This document shows, piece by piece, positions 1 through 8,965 of a DNA stretch of 64,000 bases (positions within the stretch are counted from its first letter, which is position 1; the number at the start of each line of letters is the position of its first letter). This DNA is from Paractinoplanes aksuensis (lineage in GTDB: Bacteria > Actinomycetota > Actinomycetes > Mycobacteriales > Micromonosporaceae). Under the pieces are notes generated by a model. That model made no database searches. It was given only the letters and a program-made list of their open reading frames with translations, and was not told where the DNA came from. The translations under genes and the position numbers were made by a program. The stretch lies in assembly GCF_024137025.1 (NCBI RefSeq), contig NZ_JAMYJR010000052.1, forward strand, positions 1-64,000, written 5' to 3'.

Positions 1-431
1 CCCGCGCGGCCTGGACCGGTCGGGCGCGCGCCGGAGACCTGGCCGCGCGATCCGTGGCCGGGCTGGTCGGCCTGTGGCGGGCGGCCGGTCGCCGGCTGTT
101 CGCCGCTGCCGCCCGGTCGGCCGGGGGCCGCGCCCTCGCCGGCGCCCAGGGCGGGAAAGTCGCCGTCCGGCTGATCGTCGGGGCCGGGGGCGACCCGCCC
201 GGACTTGCTGTAGCGCGTCTCGCCGGCGAGCGTGCCCGGGCCGATGGCGCCGCGCTGCTCCTTGTGGGTGCGCAGGTCGTCGAGCCAGCCGGTCTCTTCC
301 TGGCCGATGACCTCGGGTTCGGCCGGTTCCGCCGGGCGCCCGCGACCGAATCGGCGTCCCTTTCGACCGCCGCCCTGCTCGTTGCGCAGGTCAGCGTCGT
401 CGTCGGGCCGATCGGCACCGCGCGGGGTCAC
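1..431 (-). CDS. Hypothetical disordered protein, truncated by the window edge
   Basis: An open frame runs from a GTG at 431 to the window edge with no stop (143 codons seen). The GTG overlaps the rarA stop as GTGA, so the two are probably translationally coupled. The visible part is hydrophilic and rich in Gly, Pro, Arg, Asp and Glu, with no membrane segment. The one ordered-looking stretch is a GWLDDLRTHKEQRG core around residues 44-57, which I remember as typical of short conserved actinobacterial proteins of unknown role. No function can be assigned. The coding call rests on the overlap, the absence of stops and codon-third-position GC. Confidence 0.6.
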   Translation of the reverse strand, partial: MTPRGADRPDDDADLRNEQGGGRKGRRFGRGRPAEPAEPEVIGQEETGWLDDLRTHKEQRGAIGPGTLAGETRYSKSGRVAPGPDDQPDGDFPALGAGEGAAPGRPGGSGEQPATGRPPQADQPGHGSRGQVSGARPTGPGRA

Positions 432-2098
432 GGCTGTTCCTCTCCGGCGGCGGTGCCGCTGTCGTCCGGTTTCGATGCGTCCGGCCCGGTCGAGTCCGGA
501 CCGGCGAGGCTACCAGTCCCGGCTGTGGTCGCGCTCCCATCGGAGGCGGCCGGCCCGGGACCGGCGCCGGCCGGGTCGGGCCGGTCGGGCTCCGGATCAG
601 CCGCGACGGGGGCCGGCGGCTGGTCCGGTGTGATGTTCGCGGCAAAGCGTCCCTCATCGGCGGCCGGCGCACCACCCGCCGCGCGGTCGGTCCCGGCGGC
701 CGGAGCGTCCCCCGTACGCTGCGTGCCGGCCCGGCCACGGACGATGCGGCGCAACCGGGGCACCCGTTCGCCCATGGCCCGTTCGGCGCCGTGATCGGTC
801 GGCTGGTAGTACTCGACCTCGGCCAGATCGTCGGGCAGATACTGCTGTTTCACCACCCCGCGCGGGTCGTCGTGCGGATAGCGATAACCCCGGCCGTGCC
901 CTAATCCGCGCGCGCCGGGGTAGTGCGCGTCGCGCAGCGCGGACGGCACTGCACCACCCCGCCCGGCCCGGACGTCGGCCATGGCCGCCCCGATCGCGGT
1001 GGTGGCGCTGTTGCTCTTGGGGGCCGTGGCCATGTGGATCACGGCCTGGGCCAGGTTGAGCCCGGCCTCGGGCAACCCGATGAGCTGGACGGCCTGGGCC
1101 GCGGCCGACGCCACCAGCAGCGCCTGCGGGTCGGCCATGCCCACGTCCTCGCTGGCGAAGATGACGATGCGCCGGGCGATGAACCGCGGATCCTCGCCGG
1201 CCACCAGCATGCGGGCCAGCCAATGCAGGGCCGCGTCGGGGTCGCTGCCGCGCATGCTCTTGATGAAGGCGCTGATGACGTCGTAGTGGGCGTCGCCGTC
1301 GCGGTCGTAGCGGACGGCGGCCACGTCGACCGCCTTCTCGGCCGTGGCCAGGTCGATCTCTTTCACGCCCTGGGCGACCGCCGAGCCCGCGGCCGCTTCC
1401 AGGGCGGTGAGCGCCTTGCGGACGTCGCCCGAGGCCAGCCGGACCAAATGCTCCTCGGCCTCGGCCGACAGCGTGACCGCCCCGCCCAGCCCGCGTTCGT
1501 CGGTGACCGCGCGGCGGACCAGGCCGAGCACGTCGTCGTCGTCGAGCGCCTGCAACGTCAGCAGCACGCACCGCGAGAGCAGGGGCGAGATGACCGAGAA
1601 GTACGGGTTCTCGGTGGTCGCGGCCAGCAGCGTGACCGTCCTGTCCTCGACGGCGGCGAGCAGCGAGTCCTGCTGGGTCTTGCTGAAGCGGTGCACCTCG
1701 TCGATGAACAGGACCGTCGGCGGGCCCCCGTAGCGGCGCTCGCGGCGGGCCGTGTCGATCACCGCGCGCACGTCCTTGACCCCGGCCGACAGCGCCGACA
1801 TGGCCACGAACTTGCGGTTGGTGGCGCCGGCCACGAGGTGGGCGATGGTGGTCTTGCCGGTGCCGGGCGGCCCCCACAGGATCACCGACATGGGGCTGGC
1901 CCCGGTGACCAGCTGGCGCAGCGGCGCCCCGGGCGCGAGCAGGTGTTCCTGGCCGACCAGCTCGTCGAGCGAGGCCGGCCGCATGCGCACCGGCAGCGGC
2001 GAGTCGGCCGCCGGCGAGCTGAAGCCGTCGGCCGGGCCGGGGGTGGGGGCAGCGGCGCCCGGCTGGGCCAGGGAGAAGAGGTCATCAGGTGGAGCCAT
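428..2098 (-). CDS. rarA: Replication-associated recombination protein A (RarA/MgsA AAA+ ATPase)
   Basis: AAA+ ATPase of the RarA/MgsA/Mgs1 family, which acts at stalled replication forks together with single-strand-binding protein. Starting from the ATG at 2098 (MAPPDDLFSLAQ, a usual N-terminus for the family) it has about 556 residues. Visible motifs are the PLPVRMRPASLDELVGQEHLL clamp-loader start, Walker A GPPGTGKTT, Walker B LFIDEVHRF, the sensor TTENP and the C-terminal MgsA domain (DVGMADPQALL, AKRIVIFASEDVG-like). The last 110 or so residues are a Pro/Ala/Gly/Asp-rich tail beyond the usual end of about 440-450 residues. A GTG at 2143 would add 15 residues; neither start has a good ribosome site, and a TACTGT box 8 nt before 2098 suggests a leaderless start. 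Confidence 0.93.
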   Translation of the reverse strand: MAPPDDLFSLAQPGAAAPTPGPADGFSSPAADSPLPVRMRPASLDELVGQEHLLAPGAPLRQLVTGASPMSVILWGPPGTGKTTIAHLVAGATNRKFVAMSALSAGVKDVRAVIDTARRERRYGGPPTVLFIDEVHRFSKTQQDSLLAAVEDRTVTLLAATTENPYFSVISPLLSRCVLLTLQALDDDDVLGLVRRAVTDERGLGGAVTLSAEAEEHLVRLASGDVRKALTALEAAAGSAVAQGVKEIDLATAEKAVDVAAVRYDRDGDAHYDVISAFIKSMRGSDPDAALHWLARMLVAGEDPRFIARRIVIFASEDVGMADPQALLVASAAAQAVQLIGLPEAGLNLAQAVIHMATAPKSNSATTAIGAAMADVRAGRGGAVPSALRDAHYPGARGLGHGRGYRYPHDDPRGVVKQQYLPDDLAEVEYYQPTDHGAERAMGERVPRLRRIVRGRAGTQRTGDAPAAGTDRAAGGAPAADEGRFAANITPDQPPAPVAADPEPDRPDPAGAGPGPAASDGSATTAGTGSLAGPDSTGPDASKPDDSGTAAGEEQP

Positions 2099-2218
2099 CG
2101 GCTGAAACAGTACCGGCCCGCCGGTAGCGGACGCGAAGTCCACGTAACGGCGGGCCGGGGTGCGAGCCGGGCCAGGCGGGGCGCCGGTGGCTCGCGGAGT
2201 GATGGCGTGGGGGCGGGC

Positions 2219-2437
2219 TCAGCCGCGGCCGGGACGACGGCCGTAGAACCGGCGGCCCGAGGAGCCGTTGCCGGCCCGGGGGCCGCTGCCGACACCGGCC
2301 AGGTACAGGGCGAGCAGCAGCAGGCCGAGCGAGGCCATGGTCTGGAAGTTGAACAGGTCGGGGGCGCCGAGGTTGGTGTCGAGCAGGTCGAGCAGGAGCC
2401 AGACACCGAATACGACAGCGGCAGCGATGGCAAGCAT
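2219..2437 (-). CDS. Small hydrophobic membrane protein
   Basis: 72-residue protein starting at the ATG at 2437, which has a clear GGAGG ribosome site 7 nt upstream. It has two hydrophobic stretches (LAIAAAVVFGVWLLLDLL, and LGLLLLALYLAGV) separated by a short polar loop, and a Gly/Arg-rich positively charged end. It looks like a two-helix inner-membrane protein. It lies between rarA and a GyrI-like gene in the same direction. I do not recognise a family. The strong ribosome site makes it a real gene rather than a shadow frame. Confidence 0.7.
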   Translation of the reverse strand: MLAIAAAVVFGVWLLLDLLDTNLGAPDLFNFQTMASLGLLLLALYLAGVGSGPRAGNGSSGRRFYGRRPGRG

Positions 2438-2543
2438 TATGTTTCCTCCGAGGGGTGAGAGCCGTGTCACGCAAATACCCCGCTGCCGCTATTGCGCAAA
2501 CTCCACCGTGGAGTGGGTGATCAAGACAACGCATCGACCGGTT

Positions 2544-3032
2544 TCAGTCGGCGAGCTTGAAGAACAGGTCGGTCCGCCATTTGCGCATATCGGGCTGTTC
2601 GGCCGGGTCGGTCAGCAGCACCTCGAGGCGGCAGCCCCACACCTCGCCGGTCGGGGTGGGCTGCATGTCCCACTGCAGACCCCGGTCGCGGGCCCAGTCG
2701 AGCATGCGGGCGGTGACCGTCATCAGCTCGTCGGGGTGGCCGACGTGGCTGACCGTGACGTAGCGGCCCGCGGGCAGCGTCTCGACGAACATCGGGGCGG
2801 CCGGCTCGACCCGCTCGGCAATCGGGATGCCGGCCTCGACGACCAGGTCGGCCGACATGTCGATCACCCGGTAGCGGAAGAACGGGGCGCCGGTCACCGG
2901 CACCCCGCGCTCGCCGAGCCGGGCGAACATGGTCGGCAGGTGGTCGGCGACCCGGGCGAACTGGGTCATCGTGATCGACTCGCGCCGGCCCACGTACGGC
3001 TGCTCGGCCCGTTCGACAATTGTCGGCTCCAC
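2544..3032 (-). CDS. GyrI-like small-molecule-binding domain protein
   Basis: 162 residues from a GTG at 3032. The sequence matches the stand-alone GyrI/SOUL/AraC effector-binding fold: the start PTIVERAEQPYVGRRESITM, the FARLGERGVPVTGAPFFRYRVIDMSADL middle and the LPAGRYVTVSHVGHPDEL stretch are typical of this family. Such proteins bind hydrophobic small molecules; some protect against gyrase poisons and some have been reported to hydrolyse cyclopropanoids. There is no DNA-binding domain. It lies 49 bp downstream of the RmlD-like gene and probably shares its transcript. The ligand is unknown. Confidence 0.8.
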   Translation of the reverse strand: MEPTIVERAEQPYVGRRESITMTQFARVADHLPTMFARLGERGVPVTGAPFFRYRVIDMSADLVVEAGIPIAERVEPAAPMFVETLPAGRYVTVSHVGHPDELMTVTARMLDWARDRGLQWDMQPTPTGEVWGCRLEVLLTDPAEQPDMRKWRTDLFFKLAD

Positions 3033-3081
3033 CCGGTCAGTCTCACAGCCGGGCCGAACAGGCGCACTCCGACCGGCCGGT

Positions 3082-3876
3082 TCAGGCGCCCTCGGAGACG
3101 GGACGCAACCTGGTCCGCAGCACCGACCGGGCCAGCGACGTGTCGAGCCGGACGTCGAGCGGCCGGGGACCGAGATCGGCGTCCGTGGTGAGGCCGACCG
3201 GCAGGGCGGACGGGTCGCGCCCGTACGCGCGGGCGATCAGCCGGCCGAACTCGTCGCGCGAGACCGCCTCGGGGCCGGCCACGTTGAGCACGCCCGCGAA
3301 GCGCGAGTCGGCCAGTTCGAGCAGCGCCGCGGCCAGGTCGTCGACGTGGATCGGGCAGCGGATCTCGTCGCGGAACAGGGTGCCCGGCCCACCGTCGAGC
3401 AACCCGCGCACGAACGTCTCGAAACGACCCTCGCCGTTGCCGTAGATCAGCGACGTCCGCACGATGACCGCCGACGGGTCGATCGCGGTCACCGCCGTCT
3501 CGGCCGCTGCCTTGGCCGCGCCGTACAGCGAGACCGGCGTCGGCGGGTCGTCCTCTGTGTACGGCGTGGGCCGGCCCGCGTGCAGCGCATCGGTCGAGAC
3601 GTGCACCAACCGGGCCCCGACCGCGGCCGCCTCGGCGGCCACGGTGGCCGCACCGTCGGCCGAGACCCGCCAGTCGCCCCAGGTGCTGTTGAAGACGAGC
3701 TTCGGGCGGACGGCCGAGATCAGCGCCCGCACCGCCTTGCGATCGGTGACGTCGACCGGCACCCAGCCGCCGGTCGCCGTGGTGGCGGTGCCGACCACGG
3801 CGTGCCCGGCGGCCGTCGCCTGACGGGCCAGAACGGAACCGAGGAAACCCGACGCGCCGACGAGGAGAGTGCTCAC
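3082..3876 (-). CDS. RmlD-like NAD(P)-dependent sugar-nucleotide reductase (extended SDR)
   Basis: 264 residues with an N-terminal Rossmann fingerprint TLLVGASGFLGSVLA (Gly-rich GxxGxxG) and an extended-SDR core with HVSTDALH, then YGAAKAAAE carrying the catalytic YxxxK. It is closest to the RmlD/dTDP-4-dehydrorhamnose reductase group, but no other deoxysugar genes are nearby, so the substrate cannot be named. It begins 12 bp after the aspS stop and is probably cotranscribed with aspS. Its length is that of single-domain RmlD proteins. Confidence 0.8.
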   Translation of the reverse strand: MSTLLVGASGFLGSVLARQATAAGHAVVGTATTATGGWVPVDVTDRKAVRALISAVRPKLVFNSTWGDWRVSADGAATVAAEAAAVGARLVHVSTDALHAGRPTPYTEDDPPTPVSLYGAAKAAAETAVTAIDPSAVIVRTSLIYGNGEGRFETFVRGLLDGGPGTLFRDEIRCPIHVDDLAAALLELADSRFAGVLNVAGPEAVSRDEFGRLIARAYGRDPSALPVGLTTDADLGPRPLDVRLDTSLARSVLRTRLRPVSEGA

Positions 3877-3888
3877 GCTTCGATCAAA

Positions 3889-5691
3889 TCAGTTCGAGCG
3901 CTCCACGGGAACAGCCTGACCGTCGGTGCCCGGTGTGACGCCCGTCGGCTTGGGCTTGGCGTCGATGCCGGCCTCGAGCCGCTGCTGCGGGGTGATCGCG
4001 GTCGGCGCCGTGGTCAGCGGGTCGTAGCCGCCCCGGGTCTTGGGGAACGCGATGACCTCGCGGATCGACTCGTTGCCGCTGAGCAGCATGCAGGTGCGGT
4101 CCCAGCCGAGCGCGATGCCGGCGTGCGGCGGCGGCCCGTACTTGAACGCCTCGAGCAGGAAGCCGAACTTGTCCTGGGCCTCCTCGGGCGAGATGCCGAG
4201 CAGGTCGAAGACCCGGCTCTGGACGTCGCCGCGGTGGATACGGACGCTGCCGCCGCCGATCTCGTTGCCGTTGACGACGATGTCGTAGGCGTAGGCCAGC
4301 GCCTGGTCGGGCGCCTCCTCGAAGCGGTCCACCCACTCGTTGTTGGGCGAGGTGAAGGGGTGGTGGACCGCGGTCCAGCCGCCCTCGTCGGTCTTCTCGA
4401 ACATCGGGGCGTCGACGACCCAGCAGAACGCCCAGCTCGACTCGTCGATCAGGCCCGAGCGCTTGGCGATCTCGATGCGGGCCGCGCCCAGCAGTTCCTG
4501 GGCCTCGCGGCGCTCGTTGGCGGCGGCGAAGAAGATCGCGTCGCCCGGCTTGGCCCCCACGGCGTCGGCCAGACCGGACAGGTGCTCGGCCGACAGGTTC
4601 TTGGCGACCGGGCCGCGGGGCTCGCCCGTTTCGGCGTCGAGCACGACGTAGGCCAGACCGCGGGCGCCGCGGGCCTTGGCCCAGTCCTGCCAGCCGTCCA
4701 GTTCCTTACGCGTCTGCGAAGCCCCGCCCGGCATGACCACCGCGCCGACATAACCACCGGCGGCGATGGCCCCGGCGAAGACCCGGAACTCCGTGCCGGT
4801 CAGATAGGAAGTCAGTTCGTTCAGCTCGACGCCGTAGCGCAGGTCGGGCTTGTCGGAGCCGTAGCGGTTCATGGCGTCGGTCCAGGTGATGCGCGGGATC
4901 GGCAGCTGCACCTGGTAGCCGGCGAGCTCGCTCCACAGCTTGGAGACGATCTCTTCGCCGAGCGCGATGATGTCGTCCTGCGTGACGAACGACATCTCGA
5001 TGTCGAGCTGGGTGAACTCGGGCTGCCGGTCGGCCCGGAAGTCCTCGTCGCGGTAGCAGCGGGCGATCTGGTAGTACCGCTCCATGCCCGCGACCATCAG
5101 CAGCTGCTTGAACAGCTGGGGCGACTGGGGCAGGGCGTACCAGGTGCCGGGCTGCAGGCGCACGGGCACCAGGAAGTCGCGGGCGCCCTCGGGCGTCGAC
5201 CGGGTCAGGGTCGGCGTCTCGATCTCGTTGAAGTCGTGGGCGTGCAGCACCTCGCGGGCGATCTGGTTGGCCCGCGAGCGCAGCCGCAGCGCGTTGGCCG
5301 GGCCGGAGCGGCGCAGGTCGAGGTAGCGGTACTTGAGGCGCAGGTCGTCGGACGCGGTGATCGTGTCGTCGACCGGCAGCGGCAGCGGGGCGGCCTCGGA
5401 GAGGACGGTGAGCTGCGAGGCCACCACCTCGATCTCGCCGGTGGCCAGCTCGGGGTTGGCGTTGCCCTCGGGGCGGGCGTTGACCTCGCCCACCACGAGC
5501 ACGCAGAACTCGTTGCGCAGCGCGTGCGCGTCCTCCTCGCGGAAGACGACCTGGACCACGCCCGAGGCGTCGCGGAGGTCGACGAAGATGACACCGCCGT
5601 GGTCGCGCCGGCGGGCCACCCACCCGGCGAGCGTCACCGTCGTGCCGGCGTCGCCTGCGCGCAGGGTGCCGGCGTCATGGGTACGAATCAC
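3889..5691 (-). CDS. aspS: Aspartate-tRNA ligase
   Basis: 600-residue class II aminoacyl-tRNA synthetase that charges tRNA-Asp in the cytoplasm. The N-terminal OB anticodon-binding domain (VTLAGWVARRRDHGGVIFVDLRD) is followed by motif 1, motif 2 (YQIARCYRDEDFRADRQPEFTQLD), the bacterial GAD insertion domain (roughly residues 300-420) and motif 3 (GIALGWDRTCML). The length and the GAD domain are those of the bacterial type. In several actinobacteria this enzyme also charges tRNA-Asn for later amidation, but nothing here decides that. It heads a probable operon with the RmlD-like and GyrI-like genes. Confidence 0.97.
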   Translation of the reverse strand: MIRTHDAGTLRAGDAGTTVTLAGWVARRRDHGGVIFVDLRDASGVVQVVFREEDAHALRNEFCVLVVGEVNARPEGNANPELATGEIEVVASQLTVLSEAAPLPLPVDDTITASDDLRLKYRYLDLRRSGPANALRLRSRANQIAREVLHAHDFNEIETPTLTRSTPEGARDFLVPVRLQPGTWYALPQSPQLFKQLLMVAGMERYYQIARCYRDEDFRADRQPEFTQLDIEMSFVTQDDIIALGEEIVSKLWSELAGYQVQLPIPRITWTDAMNRYGSDKPDLRYGVELNELTSYLTGTEFRVFAGAIAAGGYVGAVVMPGGASQTRKELDGWQDWAKARGARGLAYVVLDAETGEPRGPVAKNLSAEHLSGLADAVGAKPGDAIFFAAANERREAQELLGAARIEIAKRSGLIDESSWAFCWVVDAPMFEKTDEGGWTAVHHPFTSPNNEWVDRFEEAPDQALAYAYDIVVNGNEIGGGSVRIHRGDVQSRVFDLLGISPEEAQDKFGFLLEAFKYGPPPHAGIALGWDRTCMLLSGNESIREVIAFPKTRGGYDPLTTAPTAITPQQRLEAGIDAKPKPTGVTPGTDGQAVPVERSN

Positions 5692-5761
5692 GGGTAGGAC
5701 TCCTCACAAGCGGTCTGGGGCGCACCCGACATTCTGTCAGGGGCGCCCGCGGCGACCGCCG

Positions 5762-6460
5762 TCAGCCCGCGACTTTCCACGACGTGGCCCGCATCCCGGC
5801 GGTCCCGGTCTTGCCCACGTCCATGATCTCGACGAGCACCATCCGCGCCGGGGTGGCCTCGGTCAGCACGCACAGAACCGACCCTTTGCGTACGGGAACA
5901 CTGGCCCCCGGCCCGATCGGGCTCGTCCGGATGGCCCGCGCGCACCCGGCCGCATCGAGATCGGTGCTCCGGACCTGGCTGCCCCCGGCCGCGCCCGACC
6001 CGAGCGTCAAGCTCGGCGGCTGATCCCCGCAGCGGCTGTCGTACCGCAGGTCCCCGGCCTTCTCCTCGGCGTTGGAGCGCGGCTCGTCGAGATCGAGGAA
6101 CATCACCGCCGAGCACCCGACCTGCACGCGCAAGGGCTCCTGGGCGTACGAGACGTCGAAGCTCTCCGACCGGGCCGGCGCCACCGCGACCGGCGCGGGC
6201 CGGTCCAGCGCGACCCGGGCCAGGTTGGAAGCCCGCCACGAGACGAAGATGGCCACCCCGGCCACGTTGAGCGCGAACAGCGCGAACAGCGTGGCTACGA
6301 AAGCCATCCCGCAGCGCTTCCCGGACCGTCCGTTGATCCGCTCGGTCGGCCCGTCCGGGATCGGCGTCTCGGGCTCCTCGGGACGCGGCTTGGCCGGGTT
6401 CAGCGGATAGGGGTCACGCGCCTTGGGCGGCGTGTTGTTCGTGGCGCGAAAGGTCGACAT
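5762..6460 (-). CDS. Membrane-anchored protein with an extracytoplasmic domain
   Basis: 232 residues from the ATG at 6460 (MSTFRATNN), chosen because a GGAG ribosome site lies 8 nt upstream; a GTG at 6499 has none. A Pro-rich cytoplasmic N-terminus (about 45 residues) precedes one transmembrane helix, MAFVATLFALFALNVAGVAIFV, and an outer domain of about 160 residues with four or five Cys (CSAVMFLDLDEP, RCGDQPP, CARAIR, VLCVL) that could form disulfides. I recognise no family. It sits 70 bp downstream of aspS in the sense of position but transcribes towards it in the same direction, so it may read into aspS. Confidence 0.75.
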   Translation of the reverse strand: MSTFRATNNTPPKARDPYPLNPAKPRPEEPETPIPDGPTERINGRSGKRCGMAFVATLFALFALNVAGVAIFVSWRASNLARVALDRPAPVAVAPARSESFDVSYAQEPLRVQVGCSAVMFLDLDEPRSNAEEKAGDLRYDSRCGDQPPSLTLGSGAAGGSQVRSTDLDAAGCARAIRTSPIGPGASVPVRKGSVLCVLTEATPARMVLVEIMDVGKTGTAGMRATSWKVAG

Positions 6461-6553
6461 CGGCGGCTCCGCCCGCTCGGCAAACCGGATGAAGCCCACG
6501 CTAAGCCGACGAAACGTTCGCCTCCCATCCCCCGGGCAGGCGACTGACAGACG

Positions 6554-7321
6554 TCAGTACGCGGGCACGAACCAGCCGTCACGCAGCACCGGGACGACCG
6601 GGCCGGCGCCGACCGCCGCGGCCACCGCCACGTCCCCCGCGAAACCGTTGACCCGCAGCTCGCGGCCGCTCACCGATTCCGGCAGGACGGCCGGGAGCCG
6701 GCCGGCCACGCCCTGGTAGGCCGCCATCGCCGTCAGCGCCTCGGGCGAGAAGCCCGCGGTGTCACCGGCCTCGGCCAGCGCGGCCAGGAAGGCGCCGGCG
6801 CCCCACAGGTCCTCGACCGCGGGCCGCAGCGAGCCGTCGGGCCAGCGCTCGCCGGCCGCCACCACGGCCACCGGGCGGCCCGCGGCCCGCTCGGCCACCC
6901 AGGTCGCGGCCACCTCGGCGTTGCGCAGGCAGACCCCGACCACCGTGCAGCCCGCGTCGGCCAGCCGGGCCGAGATGGCCGAACCGTTGGGCGAGGGCAG
7001 CACGAGCCGGTCGATCTTGGCGGCCTCGAGGTCGGTGTGCAGGATGCTCTCGGGCGACAGGGTGATCTGGCCCGGACCGGCCTGCGACCGCAGCACGGCC
7101 AGCATCGCCCCGTGCAGCCGGGCCACGGCCACCGCCGAGTCGTCCCGCCAGCGGTACGGCAACACGCTGATGCCCTGCTCGATGGCCACTGTCAGCGTGG
7201 TCGTGAACGACAGCACGTCCACGACGGCGACGTAGGCCGCGCCGGGCGCCACCGCGTCCGCCCCGACCGGCCCCCAATCGAATCGGACTTGGAAAACACC
7301 CTGCCCATCAGCGACAGCCAT
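6554..7321 (-). CDS. Probable 2-phosphosulfolactate phosphatase (ComB family)
   Basis: 255 residues from the ATG at 7321, preceded by an AAGGGGG ribosome site. The family signature is visible: VAVVDVLSFTTTLTVAIEQG near the N-terminus, then LSPESI, LVLPSPNGSAIS, CLRNAEVAATWV and VVAAGERWPDGSLRPAVEDLWGAGAFL. ComB removes phosphate from phosphosulfolactate in coenzyme M synthesis in archaea; actinobacterial homologues occur without the other coenzyme M genes, so their true substrate is uncertain. It follows the D-threonine-aldolase-like gene by 38 bp and probably shares its transcript. Confidence 0.85.
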   Translation of the reverse strand: MAVADGQGVFQVRFDWGPVGADAVAPGAAYVAVVDVLSFTTTLTVAIEQGISVLPYRWRDDSAVAVARLHGAMLAVLRSQAGPGQITLSPESILHTDLEAAKIDRLVLPSPNGSAISARLADAGCTVVGVCLRNAEVAATWVAERAAGRPVAVVAAGERWPDGSLRPAVEDLWGAGAFLAALAEAGDTAGFSPEALTAMAAYQGVAGRLPAVLPESVSGRELRVNGFAGDVAVAAAVGAGPVVPVLRDGWFVPAY

Positions 7322-7359
7322 CGATCCCCCTTGCCCGCAGTCTGCCAGCGCGGACGGGC

Positions 7360-8529
7360 TCAGAAATAGGTCGCAAGCACGTCGACCACGCGCCGGTCCT
7401 CGTCGACGACCGGGATGTGCCGCCACTTGTCGAAGGCCGTGCAGGGGTGCGAGATGCCGAATCGCACCAGGTCACCGGGGGCGAGACGGGCGCCCGAGGT
7501 GGACAGGTAGGTGTGGTGGTCGTTGAGTTTGGTGACCTCGATACCGGTGGCCGGGGCCGAGGTGCCGTCCGGGCGGCGGATCTCCATCGGCACCGGCAGG
7601 CCCTCGTCGAACGGCGCGTCGCGCTTGCCCATCCCGGCCAGGGCCAGGCCCGGCTCGGGGGTCGAGATCACCTGGGCCCACAGGTCGAGCGCGGCCGCCA
7701 GCGGGCCCTCGGCGGGCACCCGCAGGAACGGCGTGCGCTCTCGGTAGAAGCCGTCGTCGTGGGTCACCGAAGCGCCGCTGCGCAGCAGGAGCACGGCGTC
7801 GGCGTCGATCCGGGCCACGACCCGGTCGAACCAGGCGCTGCCACCCGCCGACAAGATCGGGCGCTCCGGCAGCAGGCTTGCCGCCTTCAGGCGTACAAAA
7901 CCGGCTTTGACCTTGTCCAGGAAGTCGTCGACCTCGCGCTCGCTGCGCAGTTGACCCTCGTACGCCGTGAGCCCGGCCAGTTCGAGGCCGGGCGCCGCGG
8001 CCACGGCCCGGGCCACTTCCTCGAGCTCGTCGAGCGTCCGGACCCCCGTACGCCCGTGGTTGTGCCCTTGCTCGACGAGCACCCGCAGCGGACCGGCCTG
8101 GGCGGCGACGGCGACCCCGGCCGGCGAATCGACCTGGAAGTAGATCTCGTCCTGCTGGGCCAGCCAGCGCAGCGCCGTCGGATCGAGCACCTGGTTGGCG
8201 ATCAGCACCCGCGGCACACCGAGTTTGCGCAGCACGAGGGCCTGGTTCGGGGTGGCCACGGTCATCCCCCACGCGCCGGCCTTCATCTGCTCGGCCAGCA
8301 GCCCGGGCGCCATGGTCGTCTTGGCGTGCGGGGCGAACTCCCAGCCGTGACGCCGGGCGTAGGCGGCCATGGTGGCGATGTTGGCCTCGGCCGCGTCGCG
8401 CCGCAACACGAGCAGCGGCCATGTGAACAGCCCGCCGAACAGGCTCGGCTTCTCGTCGAGCGGGAACGTGCCCTCGGGCAGCCAGAAGCCCTTGCTGCGC
8501 CAGTCGACGGCAACCTCAGGAACGTCCAT
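7360..8529 (-). CDS. PLP-dependent D-threonine aldolase / D-serine dehydratase-like enzyme
   Basis: 389 residues, fold-type III PLP enzyme (alanine-racemase N-terminal domain plus the DSD1-like C-terminal domain). The PLP lysine is in FAPHAKTTMAP near residue 70. The C-terminal domain carries the metal ligands in SHPCTAFDKWRHIPVVDE (His and Cys). Members cleave D-beta-hydroxy amino acids or deaminate D-serine; the exact substrate cannot be read from sequence. The start overlaps the end of the hemerythrin gene by 14 bases, so the two are likely coupled. Together with the GH20 gene upstream this looks like use of cell-wall-derived amino sugars and D-amino acids, which is inference. Confidence 0.88.
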   Translation of the reverse strand: MDVPEVAVDWRSKGFWLPEGTFPLDEKPSLFGGLFTWPLLVLRRDAAEANIATMAAYARRHGWEFAPHAKTTMAPGLLAEQMKAGAWGMTVATPNQALVLRKLGVPRVLIANQVLDPTALRWLAQQDEIYFQVDSPAGVAVAAQAGPLRVLVEQGHNHGRTGVRTLDELEEVARAVAAAPGLELAGLTAYEGQLRSEREVDDFLDKVKAGFVRLKAASLLPERPILSAGGSAWFDRVVARIDADAVLLLRSGASVTHDDGFYRERTPFLRVPAEGPLAAALDLWAQVISTPEPGLALAGMGKRDAPFDEGLPVPMEIRRPDGTSAPATGIEVTKLNDHHTYLSTSGARLAPGDLVRFGISHPCTAFDKWRHIPVVDEDRRVVDVLATYF

Positions 8530-8950
8530 CCGTGACCTCGATTCCCAGATCGCCCAGCGGTTCGAGGGCGTTGAGCACGCCGGTCAGCCGCTTCTCCTCG
8601 CCGATGAAGTGGGTCTCGAGCACGGCGCTGAGCCCGTCCAGTTCCTCGGTCGTGGTGGCCCGCTCGAGGCGGTGCAGCATCCCGGCGATGACCTGGTGGT
8701 CACGCCGCAGACCGGCCAGGAAATCGGCCAGTTCCGGGTGCCGCTCGGCCAGCAGCGGGAACACGTTCGTGTCCTCGGCCGTGTGGTGGTCGGTCACCGC
8801 AGCGCACAGGGTGAGGCAGTAAAGCCGCAGGTCGCGGCCCTCGTCCAGCGCGTCGTAAAGGTCGTCGACCATCTCGCGCAGGCGCAGATGCGCGCCGATC
8901 AACTGGTTTCCGTAAGCGCGGAACCTGGTCCGCTCATCGTTGTAACCCAT
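8516..8950 (-). CDS. Hemerythrin HHE cation-binding domain protein
   Basis: 144 residues, a single four-helix hemerythrin-like domain. The di-iron ligand pattern is visible: His in LIGAHLRLRE, His and Glu in VTDHHTAEDTNVFP, His in LRRDHQVIAGML and His/Glu in LETHFIGEEKRL. Such proteins bind oxygen or nitric oxide or sense them in the cytoplasm. It lies 15 bp after the GH20 stop and overlaps the next gene by 14 bp, so the three are probably one transcript. The role within that operon is unclear. Confidence 0.88.
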   Translation of the reverse strand: MGYNDERTRFRAYGNQLIGAHLRLREMVDDLYDALDEGRDLRLYCLTLCAAVTDHHTAEDTNVFPLLAERHPELADFLAGLRRDHQVIAGMLHRLERATTTEELDGLSAVLETHFIGEEKRLTGVLNALEPLGDLGIEVTDGRS

Positions 8951-8965
8951 GCTGATGGCAGCTCA

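Noticed and set aside
2929..5697. A very long open frame (over 900 codons) on the plus strand opposite aspS
   Set aside because: It is antisense to a clear aspartyl-tRNA synthetase, has no ribosome site and shows no family motif; high GC empties the opposite strand of stops.
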